DNA of 64,000 nt from an uncultured Poribacteria bacterium. Lineage in GTDB: Bacteria > Poribacteria > WGA-4E > WGA-3G. Within the stretch, counting starts at the first letter, position 1; every line of letters starts with the position of its first letter. The position numbers and the translations under genes were made by a program. The notes under the pieces were generated by a model, which saw only the letters and a program-made list of their open reading frames with translations, was not told the origin of the DNA and did no database searches. The stretch covers positions 4,568,481-4,632,480 of the forward strand of contig OY282383.1 in the NCBI GenBank assembly GCA_958295855.1, given 5' to 3'. Below are positions 10,068-20,900 of this stretch, piece by piece.

Positions 10068-10316
10068 TCAAATTTTTTCTGGCACCCTTCTTCCTCTACC
10101 CCTACCAGTTATAGGGGCAGATTTTGTGCCTGCCCCGTGCCGTGCGTCCCAAGCACACCGCACCACCTTGACGAAGGTCGCATTGGCAACCTTCGTGCCG
10201 GTCGCATCAAATCGCGGGGCACGGAAGGCAATGTCGTACGCCTGCCACTCGCCCGGAGGCTTGCTGGCATTGACGCGCGGCGGTGTATCGCTAGTTTGAA
10301 GGCGGCGGCTCGTCAA
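10068..10316 (-). pseudogene. DUF1080 gene fragment (duplicate of the 12439-13098 gene)
   Basis: [41 protein letters not shown] at about 10160-10284 is near-identical in DNA to about 12592-12712. Confidence 0.8.
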
Positions 10317-10611
10317 AGGGGATACCCTGCGCCTCTGCCTCCACGCGGCGAGTGTTCCAGCCGGCCCACTGCTGACGTACCTCCGCTTTACCTCGTTCGA
10401 GGCCCTCCGCTTTACCTTGTTCTAGGCCTTGTTCTATACCTTGTTCGAGGCCCTCCGCTTTGGCTTTTTTAACCTTGCGTTCAAGCCGTTCTTTGTAAAG
10501 TTGTGTCAGAAACATAATAGAATCAACTCCTTGAAATAGAATGAAGATAGAACCAGTAGACACCACTATAAAAGCAGCAAGCTGCACAACGATAACTTGG
10601 GCCGTCTCCAT
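10291..10611 (-). pseudogene. Tandem-array paralog copy 2 (5'-truncated)
   Basis: 106 aa, starts at METAQVIVVQ; lacks the N-terminal region present in copies 1, 3 and 5. Confidence 0.75.
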
Positions 10612-10676
10612 CGGAGAATTGCCCTGCGCAACTTCATGCCGGACTACCAGAATTATGTAGGGGAAGTGGTGTATCG

Positions 10677-11183
10677 CTAGTTTGAAGGCGGCGGCTCGTC
10701 AAAGGGGATACCCTGCGCCTCTGCCTCCACACGGCGAGTGTTCCAGCCGGCCCACTGCTGACGCACCTCCGCTTTACCTCGTTCGAGGCCCTCCGCTTTA
10801 CCTTGTTCTAGGCCTTGTTCTATACCTTGTTCTAGGCCTTGTTCTAGGCCTTGTTCTATACCTTGTTCTATACCTTGTTCGAGGCCCTCCGCTTTGGCTT
10901 TTTTAACCTTGCGTTCAAGCCTTTCTTTGTAAAGTTGTGTCAGAAACATAATAGAATCAACTCCTTGAAACAGAATGAAGATAGAACCAGTAGACACCAC
11001 TATAAAAGCAGCAAGCTGCACAACGATAACTTGGGCCGTCTCCATCGGAGAATTGCCCTTCGCAACCTCATGCCGGACTACCAGAATTGTGTACGTGATT
11101 ACCTCCACAGAAAATATTTTAAGGGCAAGATCTACCCATAACCGCCGAATGCTGAGGATCGGAACCCTGTCATCTTTTTTCAC
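10677..11183 (-). CDS. Tandem-array paralog copy 3 (full length)
   Basis: 168 aa, MKKDDRVPILSIRRLWVDLALK...; longest EQG repeat tract of the array. Confidence 0.8.
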   Translation of the reverse strand: MKKDDRVPILSIRRLWVDLALKIFSVEVITYTILVVRHEVAKGNSPMETAQVIVVQLAAFIVVSTGSIFILFQGVDSIMFLTQLYKERLERKVKKAKAEGLEQGIEQGIEQGLEQGLEQGIEQGLEQGKAEGLERGKAEVRQQWAGWNTRRVEAEAQGIPFDEPPPSN

Positions 11184-11389
11184 TGTGTTTTTCCTTTAGT
11201 TTAGCATATCCCGCGTGAGGATACAACCATTTTTAATGGTCACGAAAGTATACGTATATAAATAGTATACAGACATAATCTATTAATGTCAAATTTTTTT
11301 AGGTGCTTTTCTTCCTACCGGTTATAGGGGCAGATTTTGTGCCTGCCCCGTTCGGACTACCAGAATTATGTAGGGGAAGTAGTGTATCG

Positions 11390-11710
11390 CTAATTTGAAG
11401 GCGGCGGCTCGTCAAAGGGGATACCCTGCGCCTCTGCCTCCACGCGGCGAGTGTTCCAGCCGGCCCACTGCTGACGCACCTCCGCTTTACCTCGTTCGAG
11501 GCCTTGTTCTATACCTTGTTCTAGGCCTTGTTCTATACCTTGTTCTAGGCCTTCCGCTTTGGCTTTTTTAACCTTGCGTTCAAGCCGTTCTTTGTAAAGT
11601 TGTGTCAGAAACATAATAGAATCAACTCCTTGAAATAGAATGAAGATAGAACCAGTAGACACCACTATAAAAGCAGCAAGCTGCACAACGATAACTTGGG
11701 CCGTCTCCAT
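11390..11710 (-). pseudogene. Tandem-array paralog copy 4 (5'-truncated)
   Basis: 106 aa, same truncation point as copy 2. Confidence 0.75.
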
Positions 11711-11775
11711 CGGAGAATTGCCCTGCGCAACTTCATGCCGGACTACCAGAATTATGTAGGGGAAGTGGTGTATCG

Positions 11776-12291
11776 CTAATTTGAAGGCGGCGGCTCGTCA
11801 AAGGGGATACCCTGCGCCTCTGCCTCCACGCGGCGAGTGTTCCAGCCGGCCCACTGCTGACGTACCTCCGCTTTACCTTGTTCGAGGCCCTCCGCTTTAC
11901 CTTGTTCGAGGCCTTGTTCGAGGCCTTGTTCGAGGCCTTGTTCGAGGCCTTCCACTTTGGCTTTTTTAACCTTGCGTTCAAGCCGTTCTTTGTAAAGTTG
12001 TGTCAGAAACATAATAGAATCAACTCCTTGAAATAGAATGAAGATAGAACCAGTAGACACCACTATAAAAGCAGCAAGCTGCACAACGATAACTTGGGCC
12101 GTCTCCATTGGAGAATTGCCCTGCGCAACTTCATGCCGGACTACCAGAATTGTGTAAGTGATTACCTCCACAGAAAATATTTTAAGGGCAAGATCTACCC
12201 ATAACCGCCGAATGCTGAGTATCGGAACCCTGTCATCTTTTTTCACTGTCTGTTTTTCCTTTAGTTTAGCATATCCCGCGTGAGGATACAA
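11776..12291 (-). CDS. Tandem-array paralog copy 5 (full length)
   Basis: 171 aa, MYPHAGYAKLKEKQTVKKDDR... as copy 1, different EQG repeat count. Confidence 0.8.
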   Translation of the reverse strand: MYPHAGYAKLKEKQTVKKDDRVPILSIRRLWVDLALKIFSVEVITYTILVVRHEVAQGNSPMETAQVIVVQLAAFIVVSTGSIFILFQGVDSIMFLTQLYKERLERKVKKAKVEGLEQGLEQGLEQGLEQGKAEGLEQGKAEVRQQWAGWNTRRVEAEAQGIPFDEPPPSN

Positions 12292-12438
12292 CCATTTTTA
12301 ATGGTCACGAAAATATACGTATATAAATAGTATACAGACATAATCTATTAATGTCAAATTTTTTTAGGGGCTTTTCTTCCTACCGGTTATAGGGGCAGAT
12401 TTTGTGCCTGCCCCGTGCCGTGCGTCCCAAGCACACCG

Positions 12439-13098
12439 CTAAACCGGTGTCAACACAACGTTACGATAGGCAACAGGCCCATGGTCGCCCTGCAACATCA
12501 AGGGCCCCGTCGCAGCCTCATTCGCCAACATTGCCCCGCGCGTAGGGCCTACCACCTCAACATCTTCATGAATTACCTGCCCATTCCACACCACCTTGAC
12601 GAAGGTCGCATTGGCAACCTTCGTGCCGGTCGCATCAAATCGCGGGGCACGGAAGGCAATGTCGTACGCCTGCCACTCGCCCGGAGGCTTGCTGGCATTG
12701 ACGCGCGGCGGCACACCATCTACCGGTTTGTTATCGAACCAACGACAATACACCCCGCCGCACGTGCCGTATCCGAGCTCCCTCTCGCCCCAGCTGTCTA
12801 GTATCTGGATTTCGTATCTGCCCATGAGGTAAACGCCCGAATTGGAGCCTTGTGGCACCATAAACTCGACGTGCAGTTCGCAATCCCCGTATTCGGCTTC
12901 GGTGTAGATGTCGGCGGTGCGTCCGGTGAGGCCGTTGTAAAAAATACCTTCACCGGGTACGGTTGCCAGGCGTTTGGCATCGTCTGGGTTGAGCGCGACA
13001 CCGCCCGCGGCTGCCCATTCATGCTCCGGTGCGCCCCCTCTCGCGAGCCAACCGTCCATGGTGTTACCATTAAAAAGTTGAATTCCGTTTTGAGACAT
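12439..13098 (-). CDS. DUF1080 (3-keto-disaccharide hydrolase-like) protein
   Basis: QLFNGNTMDGWLARGG...YGDCELHVEFMVPQGSNSGVYLMGRYEIQILDSWG...[17 protein letters not shown]. Confidence 0.9.
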   Translation of the reverse strand: MSQNGIQLFNGNTMDGWLARGGAPEHEWAAAGGVALNPDDAKRLATVPGEGIFYNGLTGRTADIYTEAEYGDCELHVEFMVPQGSNSGVYLMGRYEIQILDSWGERELGYGTCGGVYCRWFDNKPVDGVPPRVNASKPPGEWQAYDIAFRAPRFDATGTKVANATFVKVVWNGQVIHEDVEVVGPTRGAMLANEAATGPLMLQGDHGPVAYRNVVLTPV

Positions 13099-13276
13099 GA
13101 AAATTCCTCCCAAAAATTTTATTGACAAATTTTGTAAAATAAGGTATCCTATAATGTACCAAATTAACCCGATTTGTAACGCGATTCACGTGCATACCCC
13201 CACCATGTCAGAAAATGGCATAGTTGGAAAGTTCAAAACCAAACAATCAAAAATCGTGCAAGGAAAATTAAAGCGT

Positions 13277-14176
13277 ATGAAACAAGCCGTATTATTTTTA
13301 GCATTAGCCCTGCTGATGGGAACGATTGCTATCTGCAAAATTGCGACGCTCCATGCGGATACAGCGGAAGTCGCCACACCGAATACAAAAACCCCCTTTG
13401 CCGAAGGGTGCAACAAGTGTCATGCGAACGAACCTGCCTATCAAGAGTGGATGCAGGCTGGGCATTCACACGCCCTTGTCAACCTTCTTGAGGGCACCTA
13501 TGAGGTGCGCACCTCTTGTCTGAGTTGCCACTCCTCAGGGTATGAAGTCTTCAGCGACCGGGTGTATTCGGGGCATACGTATAACGAAAACACCGCGGTG
13601 AATGCAGTCGCCTGTTCTTCGTGCCACTCGCACGCCAGCCAATCGGAACATCTGTTAGTGAAACCGGCGAAAAAATTATGTGTCACCTGCCATAAAATGG
13701 ACTGCGGGTGTGCCGGTGCTGGCATTGTCCACCAATCTCAATCGGAGATGTTCCTCGGCCGTGAAGGTGCGGGTGTGAAACGGATGCCGTCGCCGCACGT
13801 GCGCGCCATGAAGAAGCGGTGTGTCCACTGCCACATGGCAAAGGAAGACCCGACAACTGTGGCAAAGCATGGGGGGCATACCTTCGCCGCGGATTTTTCG
13901 GGGTGTAGCCACGCGGGCTGCCACGATAGCGCAGACAACGATATGGCGATGAAACTCCCGCAGTATCGCGCCGAGATTGAGGCGAAGATGCAGGCCGTCA
14001 AAGCAATGCTAGACAGTGCTGCGGACAAAACCTCTCAAGCTTACACAGATGCGAAGTTGAACTACGACATGGTGAAAGGCGACAGCGGGTATGGGCTCCA
14101 CAATATCCCGTATGCCCGCGCCCTACTTGATTATAGTCTTTCACGCCAATCAGAATTGCTCCCTGCTGGGGAGTAA
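13277..14176 (+). CDS. Secreted multihaem cytochrome c family protein
   Basis: Signal peptide MKQAVLFLALALLMGT; CNKCH, CLSCH, CSSCH, CVTCH, CVHCH plus CSHAGCH. Confidence 0.9.
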   Translation: MKQAVLFLALALLMGTIAICKIATLHADTAEVATPNTKTPFAEGCNKCHANEPAYQEWMQAGHSHALVNLLEGTYEVRTSCLSCHSSGYEVFSDRVYSGHTYNENTAVNAVACSSCHSHASQSEHLLVKPAKKLCVTCHKMDCGCAGAGIVHQSQSEMFLGREGAGVKRMPSPHVRAMKKRCVHCHMAKEDPTTVAKHGGHTFAADFSGCSHAGCHDSADNDMAMKLPQYRAEIEAKMQAVKAMLDSAADKTSQAYTDAKLNYDMVKGDSGYGLHNIPYARALLDYSLSRQSELLPAGE

Positions 14177-14347
14177 AAAGTAGGGATGATTTTACATTTT
14201 GCATCGGGCAAGCACTACCGCACTGCGCGCCCATGAGCGTTTGCAACGGGCAGGCACTGTGGCACTGCCCGTACAGGGCCGGTTGAGTCAGGCACCTATT
14301 CGTTTGTCATAGCGCAATTCATTGTGCTACGCCGAGCCCACCCTACA

Positions 14348-15184
14348 TTAATTGCCGCCACTCAACACCGCTTTCAACGGCACATCCGGGTCCTTGGGCA
14401 AATAATAGCTTAGCGGATCGCTGACGACTCCGAGTAGCTGCTTCTGAATCGGGTTGCATTTGGCAACCAGTTCCTCCGGCATCGTGATGTAATCCATCGG
14501 CTTTACCCAGCGGTAGGCGTATCCCATAAAAATGGTTTTGCGCGGCATCCCCGACCAGTTGTGTCCGATGCCGTGCCATGTCCGTTGTTCAAAGAGGAAG
14601 GCATCCCCCGGGGCAACATTCATAGAAATTGCGCCCCGTGCCCAACCCGTTTCCTGGTCGAGTGCCGGTCTGCCTGTTAATCTATTGCTCCCCGGCACGA
14701 GCACTGTTGCGCCTGATGCCGGATCAGACTGGTCGCTGATGGCGTAAGCGATCTTGAGCATGATGCGGGGATGCGGCTCCTGCATTTCTGCATGTGAGGT
14801 GCCGCCATCGCGGTGCAAGCCGATGCGGTTTTTTACCTCAGCGGGCGGCTCCGCTTTTGAAGGCAGCACAATCAGATGCGACGTGATCATCTGGACATTC
14901 CAATTTAGCACGCCGTAAGCAAGTGGGACTGTTTTGTGCCAGTCCAGCAGTTGCAGGAATGCCTCGTGGTGGGTGATGCAATTCCGAAGATTCAACTTAC
15001 CGCCTGCTTCGAGATTGCCATCGGCTTCCTGTTTGGCGTAGACCTCGTCGACGGCGGCATCAATTTCAGCCACAACATCAGGGGGCAACGCATTTTTTAT
15101 CAGCAGGTAACCGTTATTCTCAACAAATTCTTTCTGCTCCGGCGTGAAGGCAGCGGCTTCACCATAAACAGCTGTGGTATCCAT
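14348..15184 (-). CDS. Phytanoyl-CoA dioxygenase (PhyH) family protein
   Basis: FVENNGYLLIKNALPPDVVAEIDAAVDEVY...IGLHRDGG...DAFLFEQRTWHGIGHNWSG; HxD...H Fe(II)/2OG motif. Confidence 0.9.
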   Translation of the reverse strand: MDTTAVYGEAAAFTPEQKEFVENNGYLLIKNALPPDVVAEIDAAVDEVYAKQEADGNLEAGGKLNLRNCITHHEAFLQLLDWHKTVPLAYGVLNWNVQMITSHLIVLPSKAEPPAEVKNRIGLHRDGGTSHAEMQEPHPRIMLKIAYAISDQSDPASGATVLVPGSNRLTGRPALDQETGWARGAISMNVAPGDAFLFEQRTWHGIGHNWSGMPRKTIFMGYAYRWVKPMDYITMPEELVAKCNPIQKQLLGVVSDPLSYYLPKDPDVPLKAVLSGGN

Positions 15185-15295
15185 ATATCTGTTTATCCTT
15201 TTTTTGTATAGGAAATTTTCTAATTGACACCTTGCAATTAATGTGATATTATACAAAACATACCAAAAATTTCAAAGAGATTTTGTATTAATAAA

Positions 15296-17311
15296 TTGAC
15301 ACCGTCTTCAGCACCTCACATTTTCAGGAACACCCCGCAGCGAAGCATCCAACTGGGTGCCTCCTGGCGCGCCATTCTCCTCGGCACCGTCCTTATCGTC
15401 CCGAACACCTACTGGATCCTCGATTCCGCCGGGCAAGGGTATCCGACGACTATCTCCCTCTACTTTAACGTCGTCTTCTGCATCTTTGTGCTCACGGGTG
15501 CCAACCTTGTTTTGACGCGGTTCACCTCACGCTTCGCTATCCAACAAGGCGAATTGCTGACGATTTATGTCATGCTGGCGATTGCCTCGTCGCTGGCGGG
15601 CCACGATGTCCTTCGCGTCTTAATCCCGATGATTCCGTACGCCTTCTGGTACGCAACGCCAGAAAATGACTGGGCAGACCTGTTTCATCGGTATATCCCA
15701 GACTGGATGGCTGTCAAAAACAGAACGTTCTTAACGGAGTATTATCGCGGTGAAACCACCTTTTACCGCTGGGAGGTTGTGGAGGGCTGGCTAACGACAA
15801 CGCTCGCATGGGGTGGTTTCCTATGTGCCATGGTGTTCCTCATGGTGTGTATTAATAGCCTCGTCCGAAAACAGTGGACCGAACACGAAAAACTGAGCTA
15901 TCCCATCATCCAACTTCCGCTGGAGTTGACAATTGGCGGGAAAACGAACTTGCTCACCAACAAGCTGATGTGGCTCGGTTTCGGTATCGCCGGGGCAATT
16001 GATATCCTCAACGGCCTTCACTATCTTTACCCTACCGTGCCGAGTTTGGGGGGAAGGCTCTACGATTTACGTCCGTTCTTTACCCAGAAGCCGTGGAGCG
16101 CCATCGGCTGGAGTCCCATCGCCGTATTTCCGTTCGCTGTGGGCCTCGCCTTCTTTATTCCGTTGGACCTGTCCTTTTCCTGCTGGTTTTTTTATCTTTT
16201 CTGGAAGGCAGAGCGCATCTTTGGCGATGCTTTGGGCGTTCACGGCATGCCGAACTTCCCGTTTACAGACGAGCAATCCTTTGGAGCGTACATAGGCCTG
16301 TTTGTCATCGCAATTATTGCAACGCGCAAACATCTTGCACAGGTGGGCCGAAAGTTGTTTAAAAACAACCGACGTGAAGATATAAGCCAAAAAGGCTCCG
16401 ACGAGAAACGCCAAGGCACGTTCATGCCAAGCCAAGCGAATCGAAGCACCAGACAGGAAATTGATGATTCGGCTGAACCGATGTCCTACCGCGCTGCGGT
16501 GCTGGGGCTCATCGCGAGTTTCCTCTTTATCGGAGGATTTTGTAAAATCGCGGGGATGTCCGTATGGGCAATCTTGGTATTTTTCGGCATCTACTATGCT
16601 ATCTCTACTGCCGTGACGCGGATGCGCGCTGAACTCGGTTCACCTGTCCACGACTTGCACTTCATCGGCCCCGATGAGATGATGCCGCGCATTTTTGGCA
16701 CGCGCCTGCTTGGCACACAAAACCTGACGATGATGGCATACCTCTTCTTTTGCAATCGGGCATACCGCGGGCATCCAATGCCACACATCTTAGAGGGGTT
16801 TAAGTTGGCAGAACGCACCGGGATTTCCAATCGAAGGTTGCTGATTGCGATGTGCATCGCTATTGCGCTCGGCACGTTCGCCTCCTTCTGGTCGTTCTAT
16901 CATATCTCTTACATTGAGGGGGCGCGCGATTGGTTTGCAGGACGGCCGTTTAATCGACTTCAAAGCTGGATCACTTCCCCCAGAGCCCCGGATGTACCAG
17001 CGATTATCGCAATGGGTATCGGTTTCCTGATTACCGGTTTCCTGATGGTGATGCGGATGCGGCTCTTTTGGTGGCCCTTTCATCCTGCGGGGTTCGCTAT
17101 CTCCAGCAGCTGGTCGATGAATGTGTTCTGGTTTTCGATCTTCGTGAGTTCTGCCATCAAGTGGATTATCCTTCGGCATGGCGGTGTCAGCGCGCACCGG
17201 AAGTTGATACCGTTTTTCCTGGGGCTCATCTTAGGTGAGTTTATCGTCGGCAGCGTCTGGAGCCTCATTGGCATCACAACAGATCGTCCGATGTATCGTT
17301 TTCTGTTTTAA
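15296..17311 (+). CDS. DUF6785/DUF6784-like multi-pass membrane protein
   Basis: 671 aa with many TM segments; start codon/N-terminus uncertain (TTG start in track). Confidence 0.6.
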   Translation: MTPSSAPHIFRNTPQRSIQLGASWRAILLGTVLIVPNTYWILDSAGQGYPTTISLYFNVVFCIFVLTGANLVLTRFTSRFAIQQGELLTIYVMLAIASSLAGHDVLRVLIPMIPYAFWYATPENDWADLFHRYIPDWMAVKNRTFLTEYYRGETTFYRWEVVEGWLTTTLAWGGFLCAMVFLMVCINSLVRKQWTEHEKLSYPIIQLPLELTIGGKTNLLTNKLMWLGFGIAGAIDILNGLHYLYPTVPSLGGRLYDLRPFFTQKPWSAIGWSPIAVFPFAVGLAFFIPLDLSFSCWFFYLFWKAERIFGDALGVHGMPNFPFTDEQSFGAYIGLFVIAIIATRKHLAQVGRKLFKNNRREDISQKGSDEKRQGTFMPSQANRSTRQEIDDSAEPMSYRAAVLGLIASFLFIGGFCKIAGMSVWAILVFFGIYYAISTAVTRMRAELGSPVHDLHFIGPDEMMPRIFGTRLLGTQNLTMMAYLFFCNRAYRGHPMPHILEGFKLAERTGISNRRLLIAMCIAIALGTFASFWSFYHISYIEGARDWFAGRPFNRLQSWITSPRAPDVPAIIAMGIGFLITGFLMVMRMRLFWWPFHPAGFAISSSWSMNVFWFSIFVSSAIKWIILRHGGVSAHRKLIPFFLGLILGEFIVGSVWSLIGITTDRPMYRFLF

Positions 17312-17520
17312 TCTTTCCGTCGCGGAATGACGCGGAATGACGCGGATTTCTTTCGTCTGAATCGCGGATTTGCGCGGATTACACAGATTACGCGGATTTC
17401 TTTCGTCTGAATCGCGGATTTGCGCGGCTGACACGGAATGACGCGGATTTTTCTCGTCTGAATCGCGGATTTACGCGGATTACACAGAATGACGCGGATT
17501 TTGGGGGCTTCGCGGTTTAA
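17310..17520. repeat. R1 array: repeated 'tctgaatcgcggatttacgcggattacacagaatgacgcgga'
   Basis: Three successive 'gtctgaatcgcggattt(g/a)cgcgg' units separated by acgcggattt(c/t)t. Confidence 0.85.
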
Positions 17521-17548
17521 CATTTTTGGTAACTGGCTATTAATTTCT

Positions 17549-17612
17549 TTGTAGGGGTAGGCCTTGTGCCTACCCTTCCTATGTAGGGGTAGGTCTTGTG
17601 CCTACCCTTTAG
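17549..17612. repeat. R2 palindromic repeat, two copies 'gtaggggtagg(c/t)cttgtgcctaccctt'
   Basis: Inverted arms GGGTAGG/CCTACCC; other copies at about 2048, 17738, 22426, 22628, 22788, 22819. Confidence 0.85.
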
Positions 17613-17915
17613 CACTGTAAGGGCAGTATGTGTATAGATACGCAGGCCTCCCCAGATGCTAAGCCCCAGAGGGGCGACATGTGTATCACCTCTATGTGCT
17701 TAGGGCCGCGGCGCAGCTGACCCGCAAGAAAACAAGGGTAGGCACAAGGCCTACCCCTACAGAAAAGAAAATAATCGCAAGCTGCCGAAGATGCTCACCC
17801 GCAAGACACCCCAAAATCCGCGTAAATCCGCGATTCAGACGAAAAAAAAAGCAGGGCAGCGAACCGAAGTTCACCGCCCCGCCTTGGTTAGGTTAGTTAG
17901 AATATTCCCTGAATC

Positions 17916-20900
17916 TTAATCTTGAGCTTTCAAATTACCCCACGTCGTCGTGAGTTTATTCGCAGCACCAATATGCCCGCGCAAGCGAGTCGCACCCGTC
18001 AGACGCTGACGATGCCCGTCAAACGAAACATCCTCTAGCTGATAATAGTAGACAATGTTCGGTTTGGCAGTCTTGTCGGTGTAACTGTAAGTGGTCTTCT
18101 CACCTGTGGTACCCGCACCTCGAATCATCGTGGGATTGATGACCACAAACGCACCCGTCTTCGTCGCACTCCGCAGAATGTTAAACCCTGCATTGTTCAA
18201 CTCCGACTGGGTCGTCCATTTGATAACTACACCAGCATCCGTACGTTTGGGTAAGAAACTTGACAAAGACACTGGCAAAGCAGTACCTGGATAGTAGCCC
18301 GGTGTGCCGATATCGTCTGCAATACCGTAGTAGGTGTCGCTCGGAATCTGGATCAGTTGCTCGGAACCTTTCGCGCTAACCCAGTTGTCTGTTGCAACTC
18401 TGCTGTCATAGTAGCGGATAAGCGAGATACGTTGCTCCGGATTACCAATCTTGTCCGCTGTCAACAGCTCCGCACCAATCGTCACTGTGTCGGTGGGAGT
18501 GCCTGTCAACGCCACATCTTTGCCGAACAACTCCAACGTGAACCCTTTCATGCTCAGCATCGAAAACCGGCTATTGTCAACCTCTAACGCTTGCCGCGCA
18601 CCTCCGCTGTCGGTCCACAAGAGCATCACGCGCTGGGAGTTGAGCGGCTGCGGTGCAGAACCACGACGCGTCGCAATCAGGAGCGTCTGGTTCGGGCCAA
18701 TAATGTAACCGTTAGGCAGATTGATAGTGACATTCTGACGGGAATCCACATCAGTGCCCACATTTTCTATTCGCAGATGCCAATCATTAAGGTTGATACC
18801 TTGGGTAGCCGAACTATTGCGAAGCTCTATCCATTGCGGATAACGCCCGCCATCGGAGACTACCATAATCTCACTGATGGTAACTGCACCACCAGCAAGA
18901 TCGCCCGGTTTTTCCTTGAGTGCATCATTCGGGAAACCAGGCGTGCCACCATTGGCTGCCGTGTTACCCGCACTCCTGTCATACCCTAGCCCGGTGTAAC
19001 CTGCCACAACCCACACGTTGTCTGTGTCAAAACCTTTATCGGCCTTATTACGCCTATAGACTTTGTTCTTCTCAAACCCTGCTGCGTTACCGGCAATCGC
19101 GTTGCCGTTCCCTGCGGGCGTGGCCTTGAGGGGCCAAATATTGGTGCTCAACGCAGGATCGGGTTCGAAGAGGTTACCACTGATATCGGCGATCTTGTCA
19201 GGGGTGCGATCCTTATCATTCCCGCTGCGCAGCACTAACAAGAGCTTGTCGCCACTATCAGGCAGATTCTCCACAATCATCTCGCTCCCCGCCTCATAGA
19301 ACATCGCATCCGTCTGGAGACCGTGCTTTTCCTGATCGGCTGCCGCAGTTATACCACCAGAATCCGCAAACTTTTTGCCGCGCGCCAAAGGCGTGGTCAA
19401 CGGATCTTTCTTCACTACAAGCAGTATCTTGCCTGCACCGAGGTTGATATCGAAATTGCCGAATCTCACCAAAGGCTCTTCCGTACCCTTCGCAGTGATA
19501 ACGTTCAAACGCCAGTTTTTGAGATTCGCTGCACTCTTGGCGCGGAGCTCTATCCAAAAGTTGTCTGGCGTCTCTGTATTGTACCCTATCTCGTTGATGA
19601 TAACAGGCCCATACGTAATATTGGTTCGCTGTGCCGCCGTTATCTGCGTGGCAGGTTTCGCACCCGGGGTCGCAATACGATTGGACGCAATATTGAGTGT
19701 AGGAGTAGTGCTGGCCTCCCAACTACCAGAAAGCGTGCCATTATTCACACCCTTCAAGGCACCACCCTCAACCTTCGCATTGTCGATATTAATTTTACGG
19801 CGCATGGAAATCAGCGGCACAACATCAGCACCTGCCGTCTCCTCAGTCGCAGCCACGGCCACTGTTCGACCACCTTGGCCCGGCACGGCCCATTTGCCAT
19901 TCCCCAAGTTACCTACGGTATCAACCGCATTGTCATCGGCAGAGAAAGTGCCGCTGAGGGCTGGCGTGATCTTCAACTGGTAATTGGACAATTCAATCGC
20001 ATCACCTGCATTGTAAATCTCAATCCACTGGCTAAACTTCGGATCGGCTTGACTCAGATCGCTACCCCACATGATTTCAGTGATGATGGGACCTTTGGTG
20101 GCAGGCGTTCTCGTGTCAACCAATTCAATTGTACCACCGTTGGTGTCGGGACCTAACAAGTTTTCTAAGTTCGGCAAGTGCGCTGTAGGATGAAACCCCT
20201 TCGCTAAGCCGGTGTTGGAGATAGACGCACCTTCATGTGCTAGCACAACAAAACCTTTTGCGTCAACCGGTACTGCTGGCAAAGCACGCGTACCTTTGGT
20301 TGGCACACCCAAAGTGGCAGCGAGACTAATGATGGAGACATTTAACGTATTCGATAGTAGGTTCGGGTTACCTGCAATGTCCATCGTTGCACCCGCAGGC
20401 ACCGTTATCATGACATCGCCATCATAATCCACAGGCGGCGTGATGGTCGCTTTGTAGACTTTGAAGCCTGAAGAGTGTTTGACTAGCCCTATATCCGCAT
20501 TTGACTTCCCAGGAAATTCTGCATCCCGATGGTCTAAACCTATCAGCGTCGGGCCCTCGACCGTCCAGCCTGCCTGGTTCGCGGCTACCCCCGGTCCAGT
20601 GATCTTGATGTCAGCAGCCTCGAAGCCTTGCGTGGTATCCGCAAGGACACCGTCAGCTTTGGTTCCAATCCCATAATTGAAAAATAGGAATTCCACATCA
20701 AAGGGCCCAGTCACATCTTCAGTCTCGGTAACATCCACATTGGCATCTGTCTTTGCAAAATCACCCGTTGTAAAGTCCATCGGTGCTGTGCGTAAATCAT
20801 TAGTAGAATGAGTATCAGGCTTTATCAAGCCGGTGATTCTCACGCTCGCCTTTATAGTATCTATGAGATACTTAAGGCCATCGTGAATATAAGCCGTTCC

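Noticed and set aside
17310-17523. R1 array considered as CRISPR
   Set aside because: Repeat units have no unique spacers of constant length and occur singly elsewhere.
19323-20156. Plus-strand ORF 19323-20156 (277 aa)
   Set aside because: Antisense to the lamin-tail protein gene and without recognisable domains.
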